64,000 nt of DNA from Panaeolus papilionaceus. Taxonomy: Eukaryota > Basidiomycota > Agaricomycetes > Agaricales. Of this stretch, positions 20,917-31,619 are shown piece after piece. How positions within the stretch are numbered: position 1 is the first letter of the stretch; the number at the start of each line of letters is the position of its first letter. Below the pieces are notes generated by a model, which worked only from the letters and a program-made list of their open reading frames with translations, made no database searches and had not been told where the DNA came from. The DNA is taken from assembly GCA_015501605.1 (NCBI GenBank), contig JADNRZ010000007.1, forward strand, positions 682,001-746,000. Reading direction: 5' to 3'. A program made the position numbers and the translations under genes.

Positions 20917-23900
20917 ATGGATCCAGAACAGCCAACTTCACCTTTTCTTGCTCCAACTCCTGCTCAATTGGCAAATGTAAAGGTCTATCCACTCATTCCT
21001 TCTCTCAAACAAGAAGTCATCGTACGCATTTGGTCTTTCTTAAAAGTTGTACCCACAGTAACCAGAGTGTATCTCGTTTCGTTATCTAGAATACCATTGG
21101 TGCGCTAATCACAATCATTTTCTCGCGAGAGGCTGCCTCATCTTTACCCCACCTCCAGATACAGCCTTCAGTTGGGAGTAAGTATTCCAAAAGCACCACG
21201 TTTCAGAGTATCTATCAATGCTCACTTTCGTCCTGTTATCACTTACAGGCAATTAACCGCAGCGGACATTAATTTCTCTCTCGTCCGCCCAATTGTGAAC
21301 AAGTATGCCCAGCTTCACAACATGGCCATTGTATACGCATGCCTCGTGGTTAGGTCCTACTTCCTATCCCAGGCAGAGACGGACCTTGCTTTTGCAGGTG
21401 TGATGATCTCAAGGGCCAATCTCTGTGAAATATTAGCAATCAAGCTCTTAAGCCGATTTGCGTCCCAATATTACCAGTTAGTCGCCGTTCTGACAACTGC
21501 ATGGAACCCGCTCGCTGGAGCAAATTCCGGCGTGATAGACGAAGTAAAGCAAAATCTCAATGCCCATGACGACGATATAGATTCAGCACAAAGTGCTCTT
21601 GAGGTGACTCCCATTCTTGTACTCTTTTCGAATCACTCATGTATTTACCTTCTTCAGATGGCGATTGCGACTCAAGCCAAATCTTTCTTAGCGTCGCCCG
21701 TCACACAGAAGGTCGTGAATGATATTTACTCAGGAAGAGTTGTTTTTTCAGTTGCAGCGAATCGATCTATACTGGCCGATAACTACAAACCTCGCGCTAT
21801 CGAGATTTATGATTCTCGAAGCTCCCCTTTTATCGATCACTACAGGTACATTGATTCACCGTTTGCTTCGAACGCGATCTAAAGTCTTGGTTAGGCTACG
21901 CGTTCCAAAATATGGAGCGTATTTAGAGTTTATCAATTTCGCCTTGCTTCTTCTAACATTTGTGCTTTGTCTTGCGAGTAAGTGCGAATGATTTCGAATT
22001 GCAGCTGTCGTCCTCAATCGTCGCAGATCAGGATCCCTTTGGTATCACACCATGGGAGATAGCCTTCATAGTCTTAGCTGCAGCTTTCACATTGGAAGAA
22101 TATACCGCCGCAACTGAGCATGGATGGATAAGTAAGCGTCTCCTCTTTTTTTTAGTTGCTGTGATTGATCCAGTATTTTCCTTTAGTATACATAGCCAAT
22201 GTAAGATTGCAACCCCATTTTTATCTGTTTCAAAGAATGCTTATGTCTATAGCTCTGGAATGGGTTTGACTTTGTGTTCATTGTGATCTTCATCGCGTAT
22301 CTATCGCTGAGAATTCGCGGGTTAAGCTCCGATGAAGGTACTTTGGGGATCATATTTTTTGAACACATTGCTGTTGACTGACGTACACAAATACGCGACC
22401 TGTCAGTGGAGTCTTCGAGGATGGCCTTTGACATTCTGGCATGTGGTGCATGCATCCTTTTTCCAAGGTAAGCGACTGATTGCTGCTTAAAGGAGTCTTT
22501 GAAATTTGACATTTCCTGTAAGGTTGGCATTCTTTGCCGTTTCCAACAATGTGGTCGTGCTGTAAGCCGATTTGAACCCTAATTGATTTCATCATACCAT
22601 GTCTGAAACTCCCCTCCCAGCTCTCTCCGTGCCATGATAATTCAGTTTGTGTTCTTTATTGGCATTGCTGCGATATGTTTTTCAGGGCTTCTGTTCACTC
22701 TTTGGACGTTGGGTAAGTGCGGATATCTTCACATTCCTTCCTCGGTATAATGCTTAATTGATTCATTACCGCTGTCCCTTTCGAATGTGTGAAAATTCTC
22801 AGCCGGTGATGATCCTGCGGGGCGTCTGCGTTGGCCACTCAAATCTATCGCATGGCTGTTGGTGCAAATATGGTTCGGCAACACCTATCTAAGTTTCGCT
22901 CAGGCATCAAGTTTTCATCCATTCTTTGGACCGATCTTGATGACTATCTTTGCGGCGTTATCAAACACGTTGCTGTTGACGAGTGAGTGGATTTTGTCGC
23001 CCACTGATTCCTCTGAACACGCTGTGAATGTTGCTCCGTCAGTTCTGATTTCGATCCTATCTAACACCGTGGCGACTATCGACGCAGTAAGTTATCGATA
23101 TATCGGTTTCCACGATTATATACTGACCTTGTTCTCAGAATGCTACTCAGGAGGTATTTGTTGCCCATAATTGAATTTCCATCAACCGCAGTCTGACCTA
23201 ATCATACAGTATCTCTTCCAATACACCATCAAAACGATTGAGGGGTATGTGGAAATTCCGTGTCGTGTGTCATGAATTCTCCCTTCTAAGCATGACCCGT
23301 AGTGTTAAATCTGATGCGCTCTTCTCTTATCAACCTCCGTTCAACATCCTGGCATTCATCATTCTCAAGCCTGCATCATGGTTCCTGACACCACGGGCGT
23401 TGCACTCAGTCAACGTGTTCCTGATCAAACTGACCAGTTTACCCCAACTGATCATCATAGGTTTTTATGAGCGCCATCTTGCCTCGGGTCAGAAGTTACG
23501 AGAAACAGGCAAAGACGCAGCCCAGTCGTTTTTCAACAGCCTCCCCAGGCATATAAAAAATATGCCTCTTGTAGAGGCGCTCGTGGGATCCACCTCAAAT
23601 GACATTTACGATGCGATATTCGAGGTCAACGACGAAGGTTCTGATATATTTCTGGGGTACGATGAAGGCGAGTATAATATCCCCGCTTTGAGGTCAATAC
23701 ATTCCAGGGAAAATGTGAGAGAACGAGCTGGACGTGGCGCTTCTGTATCCCCTGTGCCTAGAATCAGAAAGAAAAGACCCACTAGCCATGGACGACCGGG
23801 TTCTCCTTCTAATTCTCCTCGTGCATCGCCCAGACGTCGACCACTAGGTGTAGAAACATTGGCTCCAATCGAGGTCACCTCTCCTGAAGCCATGTCACCT

Positions 23901-24253
23901 ATAACACCTGCGAAAAGCCCGTTGTTGAGGTTGTTTGGGACAAGGTTTACTTCAGCAAACGCTCAGGAGGCCTCACCTGTGGCCCAAATGGCCGCTCAAG
24001 CTGCTGCAAACTCGCAGAACAGTGTTCGATATATCGAACAGCTTTTGGAAGCTGTTCATGAGCTTCCTGTGAAGAAACTGAGGGAGGAAATGCAAGAGCT
24101 CCAGGTACGATTTATTGTCAATTTCTTAGCTAGGCACCGCGAATAAATGATGTTCTCCTGACATAGGATCGACAAGCTCGGATTGAAAACCTCCTTCTAA
24201 TGCTGACACGCGGAATGCGCAACGAAACCCCTCGACAGGGGTCTGTTTCTTGA
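20917..24253 (+). CDS. YVC1: TRP-type cation channel of the vacuolar YVC1 family
   Basis: This is an intron-rich plus-strand gene. The N-terminal cytosolic part has KVYPLIPSLKQEV, AADINFSLVRPIVNKYAQLH, ANLCEILAIKLLSRFA and LTTAWNPLAGA, all typical of fungal YVC1. Six membrane segments follow, including FINFALLLLTFVLCLAS, WEIAFIVLAAAFTLEEY, WNGFDFVFIVIFIAYLSL, LALRAMIIQFVFFIGIAA and a pore region with FGNTYLSFAQASSFHPFFGP and LISILSNTVATIDA. The tail is long, basic and Ser/Pro-rich (RKKRPTSHGRPGSPSNSPRA) and ends in a helical VHELPVKKLREEMQELQDRQ segment. YVC1 releases calcium from the vacuole on osmotic stretch. A 14-nt exon (22187-22200) is needed to join EHGWII to YIANLWNG. The start at 20917 gives MDPEQPTSPF; a more upstream ATG is possible. 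Confidence 0.88.
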
Positions 24254-24474
24254 TGATACTACGACCATAATGACTGTCATGAATTCCACAGCTGAGATGT
24301 CTTTTCTTCGCTGTCTCCTGCACGTATTTGTTACCGTTTCCGTCCTTTGCAACCCATTTCTCTTGTTACATGACTAGGTGCAACACCTTTGATTTGATCT
24401 GTACTTCTGATACCTTCTGCTACACACGCTTTCTTGTTCATACCATATTATAGTTTTGTTGACTTGTCTAAATC

Positions 24475-25793
24475 CTAAACGATAGTGACGCTCCATTGCA
24501 TAACCCAGAATTTCAGTTCTTCACCGTCCTCCTTCCGTGCAAGCTCTTCGAGGTCCTTACGCTCTACAGAAACGAGACATGTGTCAACCTTGATATCAAT
24601 TCCTGACCCGCTGAACACCTCGCTCCTCCACAGCTGTTCCCAGCTTTCTGGGTTATGGCAAAACATCCTCCAATCATCATCACTGCTCTTCGGCGTGATC
24701 TGTGGCCTGAGACCCTTCTCAGGCGTGGAAATGTGTGTGCCAAAAATAACAGATCCCTTCTTTGGAAGAAGGAGCGAAGCAAGTCTCCGTGCGAGATCCA
24801 GCTGTACTTCCTCTTGAAACAGATGAAAGAGGGAGGAAGCATGTATGGCAGAGACCTTTTGATGTAGATCGTTCAGGCAAGATATCTTGTGCAAGTCCAC
24901 AGATGGGATGGCAATGTCGTCCTTGAGGGCGTGTAAGGTGATAGGAGAAAGGAAGTCCGAATTGAGAGCGTTTCCTTCGATAAATGCTAAAGGATATGTT
25001 TCAGGTGTAGTCTTGAACAGTTCGTGTCCGCTCTGCCAGAAGCCTGAGCGATAACGGTCATTACTACTGCGAGGAACGCGTTGGTATGTAGAACTTGCCC
25101 TTTCTAAGGTCTGACGCTATTGCTGATTGGATGGGCCAACCATCTGCAACGGCTTTTCTGATGTCATTGCCAACTTGTGGAACGCCAAGGGAAAATGTAA
25201 GGGCCCAGTCGGTGTGTATACCAAGAAGCGTGTACTCACAGCAGCAGCCAATATCCAGTAAGACGGGATTCTTGCGCACTTCGACGAGTTTAAGTACCTC
25301 AACGTATGCTGGGTTTCGTGTAATCTTCATACTACCAACAAGTTAGCCTTGTTTTGTTTCAAGAAGTCGCAGGTGTCATTTATTGAACTCACTAAAGAAA
25401 CCCAAATCTGCGGATACAAGGGTATCCATATATCTAGAAAGGTTGCTCCATATTATTTCATATTATAGGAGTTGCAACTTATGGACGTACATCATATGCG
25501 CGCTTTTGAACGTCTATGATATGTTTCTTGAGCTCTTCTTCATCCTGGATTCCCGTTTGCTCTTGAAAAAATGCCAAGCTGTCTCCTGCTAAGGTGTACA
25601 GGCGAGGGTCAAGTGGAGGTTTCCGGTCACGTAAAAAGCGCTTAGATTCCATACCGTCAAACAAGCTTGAGGGCAACAATGATCTGTGCCAAGGCACAAA
25701 GGGGTCTGCACTTATATTAGCGTGCGACAACTAGTTGAAACATAGGCTGCTTTCCGATTGGCAGCCCCAAAATAGCACAATGCACACCGCCAT
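24475..25793 (-). CDS. SAM-dependent methyltransferase (basidiomycete AusD/UbiE-like)
   Basis: The spliced minus-strand product contains HANISADPFVPWHRSLLPSS, LAFFQEQTGIQDEEELKKHI and YPCIRRFGFL. The SAM-binding motif I is LLDIGCCFGNDIRKAVADGW, followed by IQSAIASDLRKEFW. Further on are IHASSLFHLFQEEVQLDLAR and SDDDWRMFCHNPESWEQLW. The fold is class I methyltransferase. Relatives sit in fungal meroterpenoid and polyketide clusters and also occur singly; the substrate is unknown. The main frame begins right after an acceptor (CAACTAG at about 25731) with a TTG codon. I therefore infer a 6-nt first coding exon ATGGCG (25793-25788) and a 57-nt intron, which gives M-A-L-S-H-A-N. The start is tentative and the rest is firm. 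A decayed paralogue follows upstream on the same strand, then a divergent acyltransferase gene. Confidence 0.82.
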
Positions 25794-25841
25794 GGTGCAA
25801 CGGCCATCTATTTTACATTATTTTTGGGAGAACGTCATACG

Positions 25842-26966
25842 TTACACGCGACACTCCATGCTCTGCCAGTGTGAGGTTTCTTTTCTCTCGATGGGTATGA
25901 GATGCACATCGACCTCAACATCCAAACCAGTTCCTCGTAATACCTGACTCTCTCACATATCCCTCTATGTTTTAGGGTACGGCGAAACATAGAAGCGCCC
26001 TCTCGAGCGTTTAAAATCATCTCACTAGCGGGTGTTTCCCCATCTCCGGATGGGAAATGTGCTACCCGACGAATATGGTAGAGTTTTTAACCGGGAGGAA
26101 GAGAGGTGCGAGGCGGCGTGCAAGATCAAGCTGTTGATCCTCTGAGAATAGGTGAAAGAAGGACGAAGCGTAGATCGCGGAAAGCCGACCTCGAACGCCA
26201 TTCAAGCTCGCAACTGAGTTGAGGTCTATGGGTCCCGGAACCTCAAGTTGGCTTGCCGAGGGATCTGTCGCAAAAAAGTGTTCGTCAAATATTTCCCCAG
26301 CAAGGAATTGTACTGGGAAAGTCCTTGACATGCTTCTGAATAGCTGGTGGCCACATTCCCAGAAGCCTGGATAAGGAGACCAGACAATATATGTAATTGC
26401 AGCTGACCCTCTCGAAGACGGGAACCGATGATATCATTCCTTGGCCAACCATCGGCGACTGCTTTCCTTAGATCGTTACCAACTGGAGGTTGTAAAAAAA
26501 AACAGCTTACAAAAGCCTGCATAACACTTCGGCGAATTACCGAGAACAGCATCCAATATCAAGCAACAGGGACCTTGAGCGCTCATGGAGAAGTTTCAGT
26601 GCCTTCTGATAGCCGTCATGTTTGGCGATTTTGCGACTGACAACAAGTCCGCCCTCAAACCCTTGAAGGACTCAAAAAGTGTTGTTGAGCATACTCACCC
26701 AAGGAATGAAAAGTTTCGGATATATGGAGAGTCATAGATCTAGAAGGAGTTTAACACCATTCCGTTGGTCAAGCAGTTGACCGGATATGCTTCATTCTGG
26801 ACGTCGAGCATATGCAAGTTGAGCTTCTTTTCGTCTCCGAGACCTGTTTGTTGCTTGAAAAATGACAGGTTTTACCATTGAGTGTGGGTAGGTTTGGGTC
26901 CCGCTCGGGACGTGTGTCTGGGTCGTTATGATTAGGCATGGTATGTTTTGAAAATACAAACACCAC
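25842..26966 (-). pseudogene. Decayed tandem paralogue of the methyltransferase
   Basis: Fragments in several frames align in order with the intact neighbour: RPERDPNLPTLNG, then in another frame LSFFKQQTGLGDEKKLNLHM, IRNFSFLG, AKHDGYQKALKLLHE, then in a third frame LLDIGCC, NDLRKAVADGWP, FWECGHQLFR, LSAIYASSFFHLFSEDQQLD, LARRLAPLFLPVKNSTIFVG, HISHPEMGKHP, and finally LRGTGLDVEVDVHLIPIERK. Lesions are a frame change near 26865-26880, another near 26565-26590, an in-frame TAG at 26062-26064 inside a conserved exon, and a TGA at 26018-26020. The 5' exon is short and the C-terminal end is eroded. The pattern is of an old tandem duplicate that no longer makes an active enzyme. A splice variant skipping the TAG would delete the conserved HIS-x-PE block, so I do not think it functional. 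Confidence 0.78.
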
Positions 26967-27640
26967 GTAAGACTTTGACTGGAATTGCCTGCTACTTGTT
27001 TCGCTTCAGGCTGATGGTTGCATCGTAAAATACCCATGTGCATATGTGACAGGGGATTGTGTTCCATGGAACTTTGCCCTGCATTCGACTGAGCCCCTTG
27101 CTGTGTCAAAGAAATTGTCACCTTAGAACAGACAACATAACAGCAGGCGCTGGTTAGTCAAAACCTGAATACAGACTGGACCAAAGCATTGTGCGAACGT
27201 CACAGTGCGTGTAAAAATCACAAAACAATATGGACCGGTTGGTCGGGTCGCAGAAAGTCAAAAGTCAAGAGCAGCGGCTGGTAGAACATTGCGATGAAAC
27301 GTAGCAACTGAGATGAATGGGAACCCAGATGCTCGAAATAATGCCAATAGATAGGTCAACCGTCAGGCAAGGGGTGTAAGTGGCCAAGTTCAAGTTGAGC
27401 TGGTGACGTGCATGAAAAGCAGTGCGAGGCACACGCGGGTCGGATCAGTTTTTTATATGTACCAGTTTACCCCAACGTAATTTAAGTGTGAACAGTCGCA
27501 CCTTACTTAAATAAGTGGCTTCGTTTGGACTGCCAGACCAACAAACCTTGCCACGAACTGCGCAGTGAACGATAATCTCGACGAGGAGCTCGTGTATTAT
27601 TTGACTGAGATCGAATGTAAGACCAATTGTTTTGGAACAA
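26967..27640. promoter_or_regulatory. Divergent upstream region, methyltransferase relic / acyltransferase
   Basis: This 674-bp stretch has no recognisable gene. A TTTTTATATG run near 27450-27459 could be a TATA-like element for the acyltransferase gene, about 190 bp from its ATG. A GTAAGA...TTGCAG pair at about 27617-27675 could be a leader intron. Confidence 0.4.
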
Positions 27641-28897
27641 ATGCTAATTCAGGGGTTATTGATCGTCAATTGCAGGTTTTACGAATCTATCACGACCTAT
27701 GAAGCACCTCGCAAACCATTATCTCTCAACAACTTCATTAGCGACTTTCTGCCACCTATACTATGCTACTATGGCACAGCTCTCCTTGTAATAACTTCCA
27801 AAACCTTGCCAGCTAGACTCGCACTGTTGCCCATAACACTGTGGGCTGCATTCCGAGCGGCGACACAGGTGGACTTTGCAGCAGGGCACGAAATTAGCGA
27901 CAGACTGGTGTACATTAATCAGGGTTTAGTGGTGCGCATGTTCAAACCAACTATAACTTTCAAGCTGACCCTGTCATAGCTCGCAATGGTCACATTGAGT
28001 ATTCGAGTTACCGTATGGACCTTTCGGATCCAGCCATACTACCGTTTCAAGTCCACAAACACTCCTATGGACGCCCTCGATCTTTGCTTCAACCTACGTG
28101 GAATTGGATGGTCATGGTCCAACGGATTGCACATACCGAAAGAGAACCGTCCCACTTCCAAGTCCAGTTTCATCCTACACTGTTTTACTCGCATGGTTTT
28201 CCTTTTCGTCCTCTTCGACCTTTTTCATTTCTCAATTCAATGCCTCATCCCCGAAACTTCACAGAATGCTTATGGTGCAACAGTCTTTGTGCCTACTCTT
28301 CCCATAATCCAACGCTATCTGCTTGCACTGCTCGTCACATTTATGGGAGGTCTGGTCGTGTGCACTGCTATCCAGATTATATATTTATTGCAATCCATCA
28401 TCGCTGTGGGGCTACTGGGTCATGATATCTCTCAGTGGCCTCGCAGCTTCGACCGACCATGGCTTGCTACCTCACTTAACGAATTCTGGACCCACCGATG
28501 GCACCAAGTTTTCCGCGACCTGTTTGTATCATTTGGAGCCAAACCGTTAATGTACCTTACTGGCAGGGCAGGAGGTGTCATCGGAGCTTTCCTTGTATCG
28601 GGTGTATTGCATGACATCGGTCTGTGGGGTATGGGACGTGGGACCGATTCTCCGCGTGTTATTGGATATTTCGTTCTAAATGGCATTGGTGTCTTGTTGG
28701 AACATGCATGGAAGAAGGCTACAGGCAATCGAGTTCAAGGGTTCTGGGGTTGGATTTGGACGATTTGCTGGGTAGTTGGCCTCGGGACACAGCTCGTAGA
28801 AGCGTGGAGTTCGCGAGGACTAATTGGGAGCAAGTTCCTCCCCGAGCCATATCGTCCAGGACGTCTTATTTATGAAGCAATGGGTCTTGTACATTAG
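27641..28897 (+). CDS. Wax-synthase-like membrane acyltransferase (MBOAT type)
   Basis: Two coding exons are inferred, joined by an intron at about 27931-27978 (GTGCGC...CATAG). The protein is hydrophobic, with helices such as FLPPILCYYGTALLVITS, RMVFLFVLFDLFHFSIQCL, LLALLVTFMGGLVVCTAIQI and GYFVLNGIGVLLEHAW. LCFNLRGIGWSWSNG and NEFWTHRWHQVFRDLFVSFG are family blocks. The catalytic His is expected in SGVLHDIGLWG. The family (wax synthase domain, PF13813 type) moves acyl groups to alcohols in the ER membrane. In fungi it is common in meroterpenoid and other tailoring loci. The true substrate is unknown. The ATG at 27641 (MLIQGLLIVNCRFYES) is the only good upstream start I found. It diverges from the methyltransferase pair, which hints at a shared metabolic theme. 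Confidence 0.83.
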
Positions 28898-28988
28898 TAT
28901 TACTGATACCAATACTCTGCAATAATAGAACTACACTAATACCAGGGTTACTTATATGACAATATCAACTTTTTGCTCTCCAAGTCGA

Positions 28989-31192
28989 TCAGATTCCGTG
29001 ATAAAAGGGACGTCGTTGGGGGTGGGCATCTGCCTTGAAGGCATATTTATCTAGAACGTCATGAGCAAAGGTGGTTGACCAGAAGCATGTCAAATACTCA
29101 CATAGCCTATGTGACCCAGCATCCCATGCATAACCGAAATAGCCCTCGTCGTTGAATGCGTCCATGGGCCACCGTTTGTATTGGTCCATGTCCGCGCCAT
29201 CTTCATCTTCAGGCGGATAGTCAATTATGTTTCCAGATTGTCCACCAGAGCCACCTTGTGAACTCGAGCGTGGTATGTTAGCTTGCCGGTACTTGCCTCG
29301 CCCACTGGAGTGTTCAGAGGTCGTGGTGGCATACAACGCGTTGCGAGTTGCGTCCCAGTCAAGAGCTGTAACAGCATTATTTCCCGTACCCAAGTCATAA
29401 ATCTGCGCTCGCGCGCGAATGTCCCATAGTTTGACCACTTCGCCACGCTGCGAACCAGTGAACACAACTAGAATAACATCGTCAGAGAGCTCCACGGACA
29501 AAGAATGAAGAGGTCATACATGGAATGCCGTCAGCGTGAACGATAATGGCTGACGATAATGGCTCCCGGTCAACAGTACCAAGGATGGTCATGGTCGGGA
29601 CAGGTGTTCGAACATCGAAGATGCGGGCCTTGCCATCTTCGCAAATCGTCAGAAAGACGTTGGGGTCACCTGGACTTGTAGAAAAGCCTTGAACCATTCC
29701 ACCGTGACCAAAATATCGAGCGACTGTTGCCCCTCCGTTATTCAAATCAACAGCATGACAGTGGAAGGTTTTGCCATTTAGAGGGGTACCGCAAAGCATA
29801 ACACCATCCCGTGAAGGATGTTTATGCCAGTTGCCAATTGCTAGTGGATCTCCGGGTTGGCCTGTAGCCTTTGCCAGTGGAGGAAGTGTGAAGGTGACGT
29901 GAGGATCATTGCCAGTTGATCGTTCAATATCTTCTGGGTCATCTCGCCAGGTGCTCATGTCTTCCTCCGTCATAGCGGTGCCAATAATGCCTTTCCCATT
30001 TTCACCATGGGTATCCACCTGGTCCATGTTCCAGACTGCAATACCACCTTTATGGCCAACACGAATGAATTTGCCATCAGGGCGAAGAAGAACGGGGCCG
30101 TCATATCCCTTCGAGTTCAGTGTGTGAACCCGCTTCATTGGAGGAGGCTTCATGTGCTCATCGGACGTTTCTTCGGGCTGAGGTGTAGGCAAGCTATATC
30201 GATATGTCTTGATTCGATCATGGTCAGCCGTGATTATGAGGTTTTGAGTGCTGTCCGCGACAAGCTGCTGGCAAGGCCCTGAGGTGAGATCGAGCTTGAT
30301 GGTGCGCTTATTCAAAAATCCCGACCATTCATCATCTTCTCGAACTGAATGATCCAAGAAGTAGCATGTCATATACGGGATTCTGTTCTTCCAACCAGAC
30401 ATAGTGCTAACGGTGAGCAGATTTCCATCCTGTGACATGCTTGAACTCCATGGGTTGGAGGTCTTCCCTGAGTTGATTTCACAACGTGCTTGGAATATAG
30501 AAGTAGCCAAGGGGTGGGTGCTTTCAGCATGGGGCCAGTCTGGAATGCCTGAACGGAAACGAGCACAGCGCGTAGTTGAGGAGTGGGGATGAGGAGTGCC
30601 TGGCCAAGCATCGGGAGCAGGTAGCGTGGACAGAAATTCATTCCTTCGTGCTGTAAAATCGGATAACACAACATGAGCCCGGTAGTCGCATGGAAAAAGC
30701 AAGATGAGGTACTCACAATTTGCCTCTTCGCGCTCCACACCCAGTAACATCTGAATAAAATTCAGAATGCTGTCATCTTTGAGAAAGGTCGCTGTTCAAA
30801 AGTTTATGTTGGGTTTTGTGCACTGAAGATCATCGTCGAGGATACATACGCCGGTTTCTACATGCTTTATCGTTGTCTCCAAACTGTGGACGGGTTGCAC
30901 TATGGGCAAATGATCGCATTTCACCTGATTCGAAAGGGGCGATTTCGGAGGCACATGCCCAAGCCAGTGCGTAGTTGAGTACAGCATCAGCTTTCTCAAG
31001 CAGAGCTCCGAGGCCCGGATATTGCGCTGCATAGGCCTGTTCAATGATACGTATCACGTCCTCGAGGTCTAGGATAAACTCCTCAATAAATTCCTGGTGT
31101 CCTGCCGCTGATTCGGGAGCTTGACTGTCGTAGCACTCCAAAAACCAATCGATGTTGTACTGCGCATCAGACAAGCGGTTTTCGAAAGACAT
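28989..31192 (-). CDS. WD40-repeat protein of unknown function
   Basis: This minus-strand gene begins MSFENRLSDAQYNIDWFLEC and has an acidic helical N-terminal region of about 130 residues. Beta-propeller repeats follow: LVADSTQNLIITADHDRIKT, VLLRPDGKFIRVGHKGGIAV, GGMVQGFSTSPGDPNVFLTI, DGKARIFDVRTP, FTGSQRGEVVKLWDIRARAQ and AVTALDWDATRNALYATT. The C-terminus carries a Ser/Gly-rich insert and an aromatic block (EGYFGYAWDAGSHRLCEYL) ending at 28989. Introns of about 50 nt join the exons in frame, for example DGIP to FVFTGSQ near 29480-29522. WD40 propellers are scaffolds for protein complexes; no catalytic motif is seen. Similar propellers with this N-terminus appear to be basidiomycete-specific, but I cannot name a partner. 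It converges with the acyltransferase gene across about 90 bp. Confidence 0.78.
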
Positions 31193-31619
31193 GGCAGAGC
31201 AGTGAAGGATTAGAGTAAGGTTAGGGAAGCTATGGTCGATATATACAATGGGATGAATTTTTGGACCTAAAGCGATGTCAGGTCAGGAATCAGGACAGTC
31301 CACCATGCACTTGTTTTATGACCGGAACAAATCCGTATCGAATTCGGAAACAGCCGCCCTGATAAACACCGTCAATGGTATGTCGTGCTATGTATCTTAC
31401 AATGGCTGGTATATCTCAGCAAGCACCGGAAGGCATAATTTGACGGGAATGATATATGTCTGAGTGAAAGATGTTGACTTGAAAACAGTTTCCGACAAGG
31501 TTTACGACAACTCTTGATACAAATGGGTTTAATTAAACCTGTCACGTGGTCATTCAGCACCATTCCATCCTGGTCCGTGAAATTCAGAGTCATTGCAATT
31601 GGGATCGTGTTTCCTCGTC
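31193..31619. promoter_or_regulatory. Divergent upstream region, WD40 gene / mitochondrial-like gene
   Basis: These 427 bp lie between two divergent starts. Short frames on both strands show no motif. No TATA box or repeat was recognised. Confidence 0.35.

Noticed and set aside
20689..21108. 139-codon plus-strand frame beginning MFFKKTKRFPIQLNR
   Set aside because: Its first half is AT-rich leader without conserved pattern. The real protein begins at MDPEQPTSPF (20917), followed by family motifs.
25735..25947. 70-codon plus-strand frame across the methyltransferase relic
   Set aside because: Antisense to the decayed paralogue; no motif or splice support.
26062..26140. Reading the methyltransferase paralogue as a working gene by treating GTAGCACA...CTCGAG as an intron
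   Set aside because: It would remove the HISHPEMGKHP block that matches a conserved exon in the intact copy, and other frame breaks remain.
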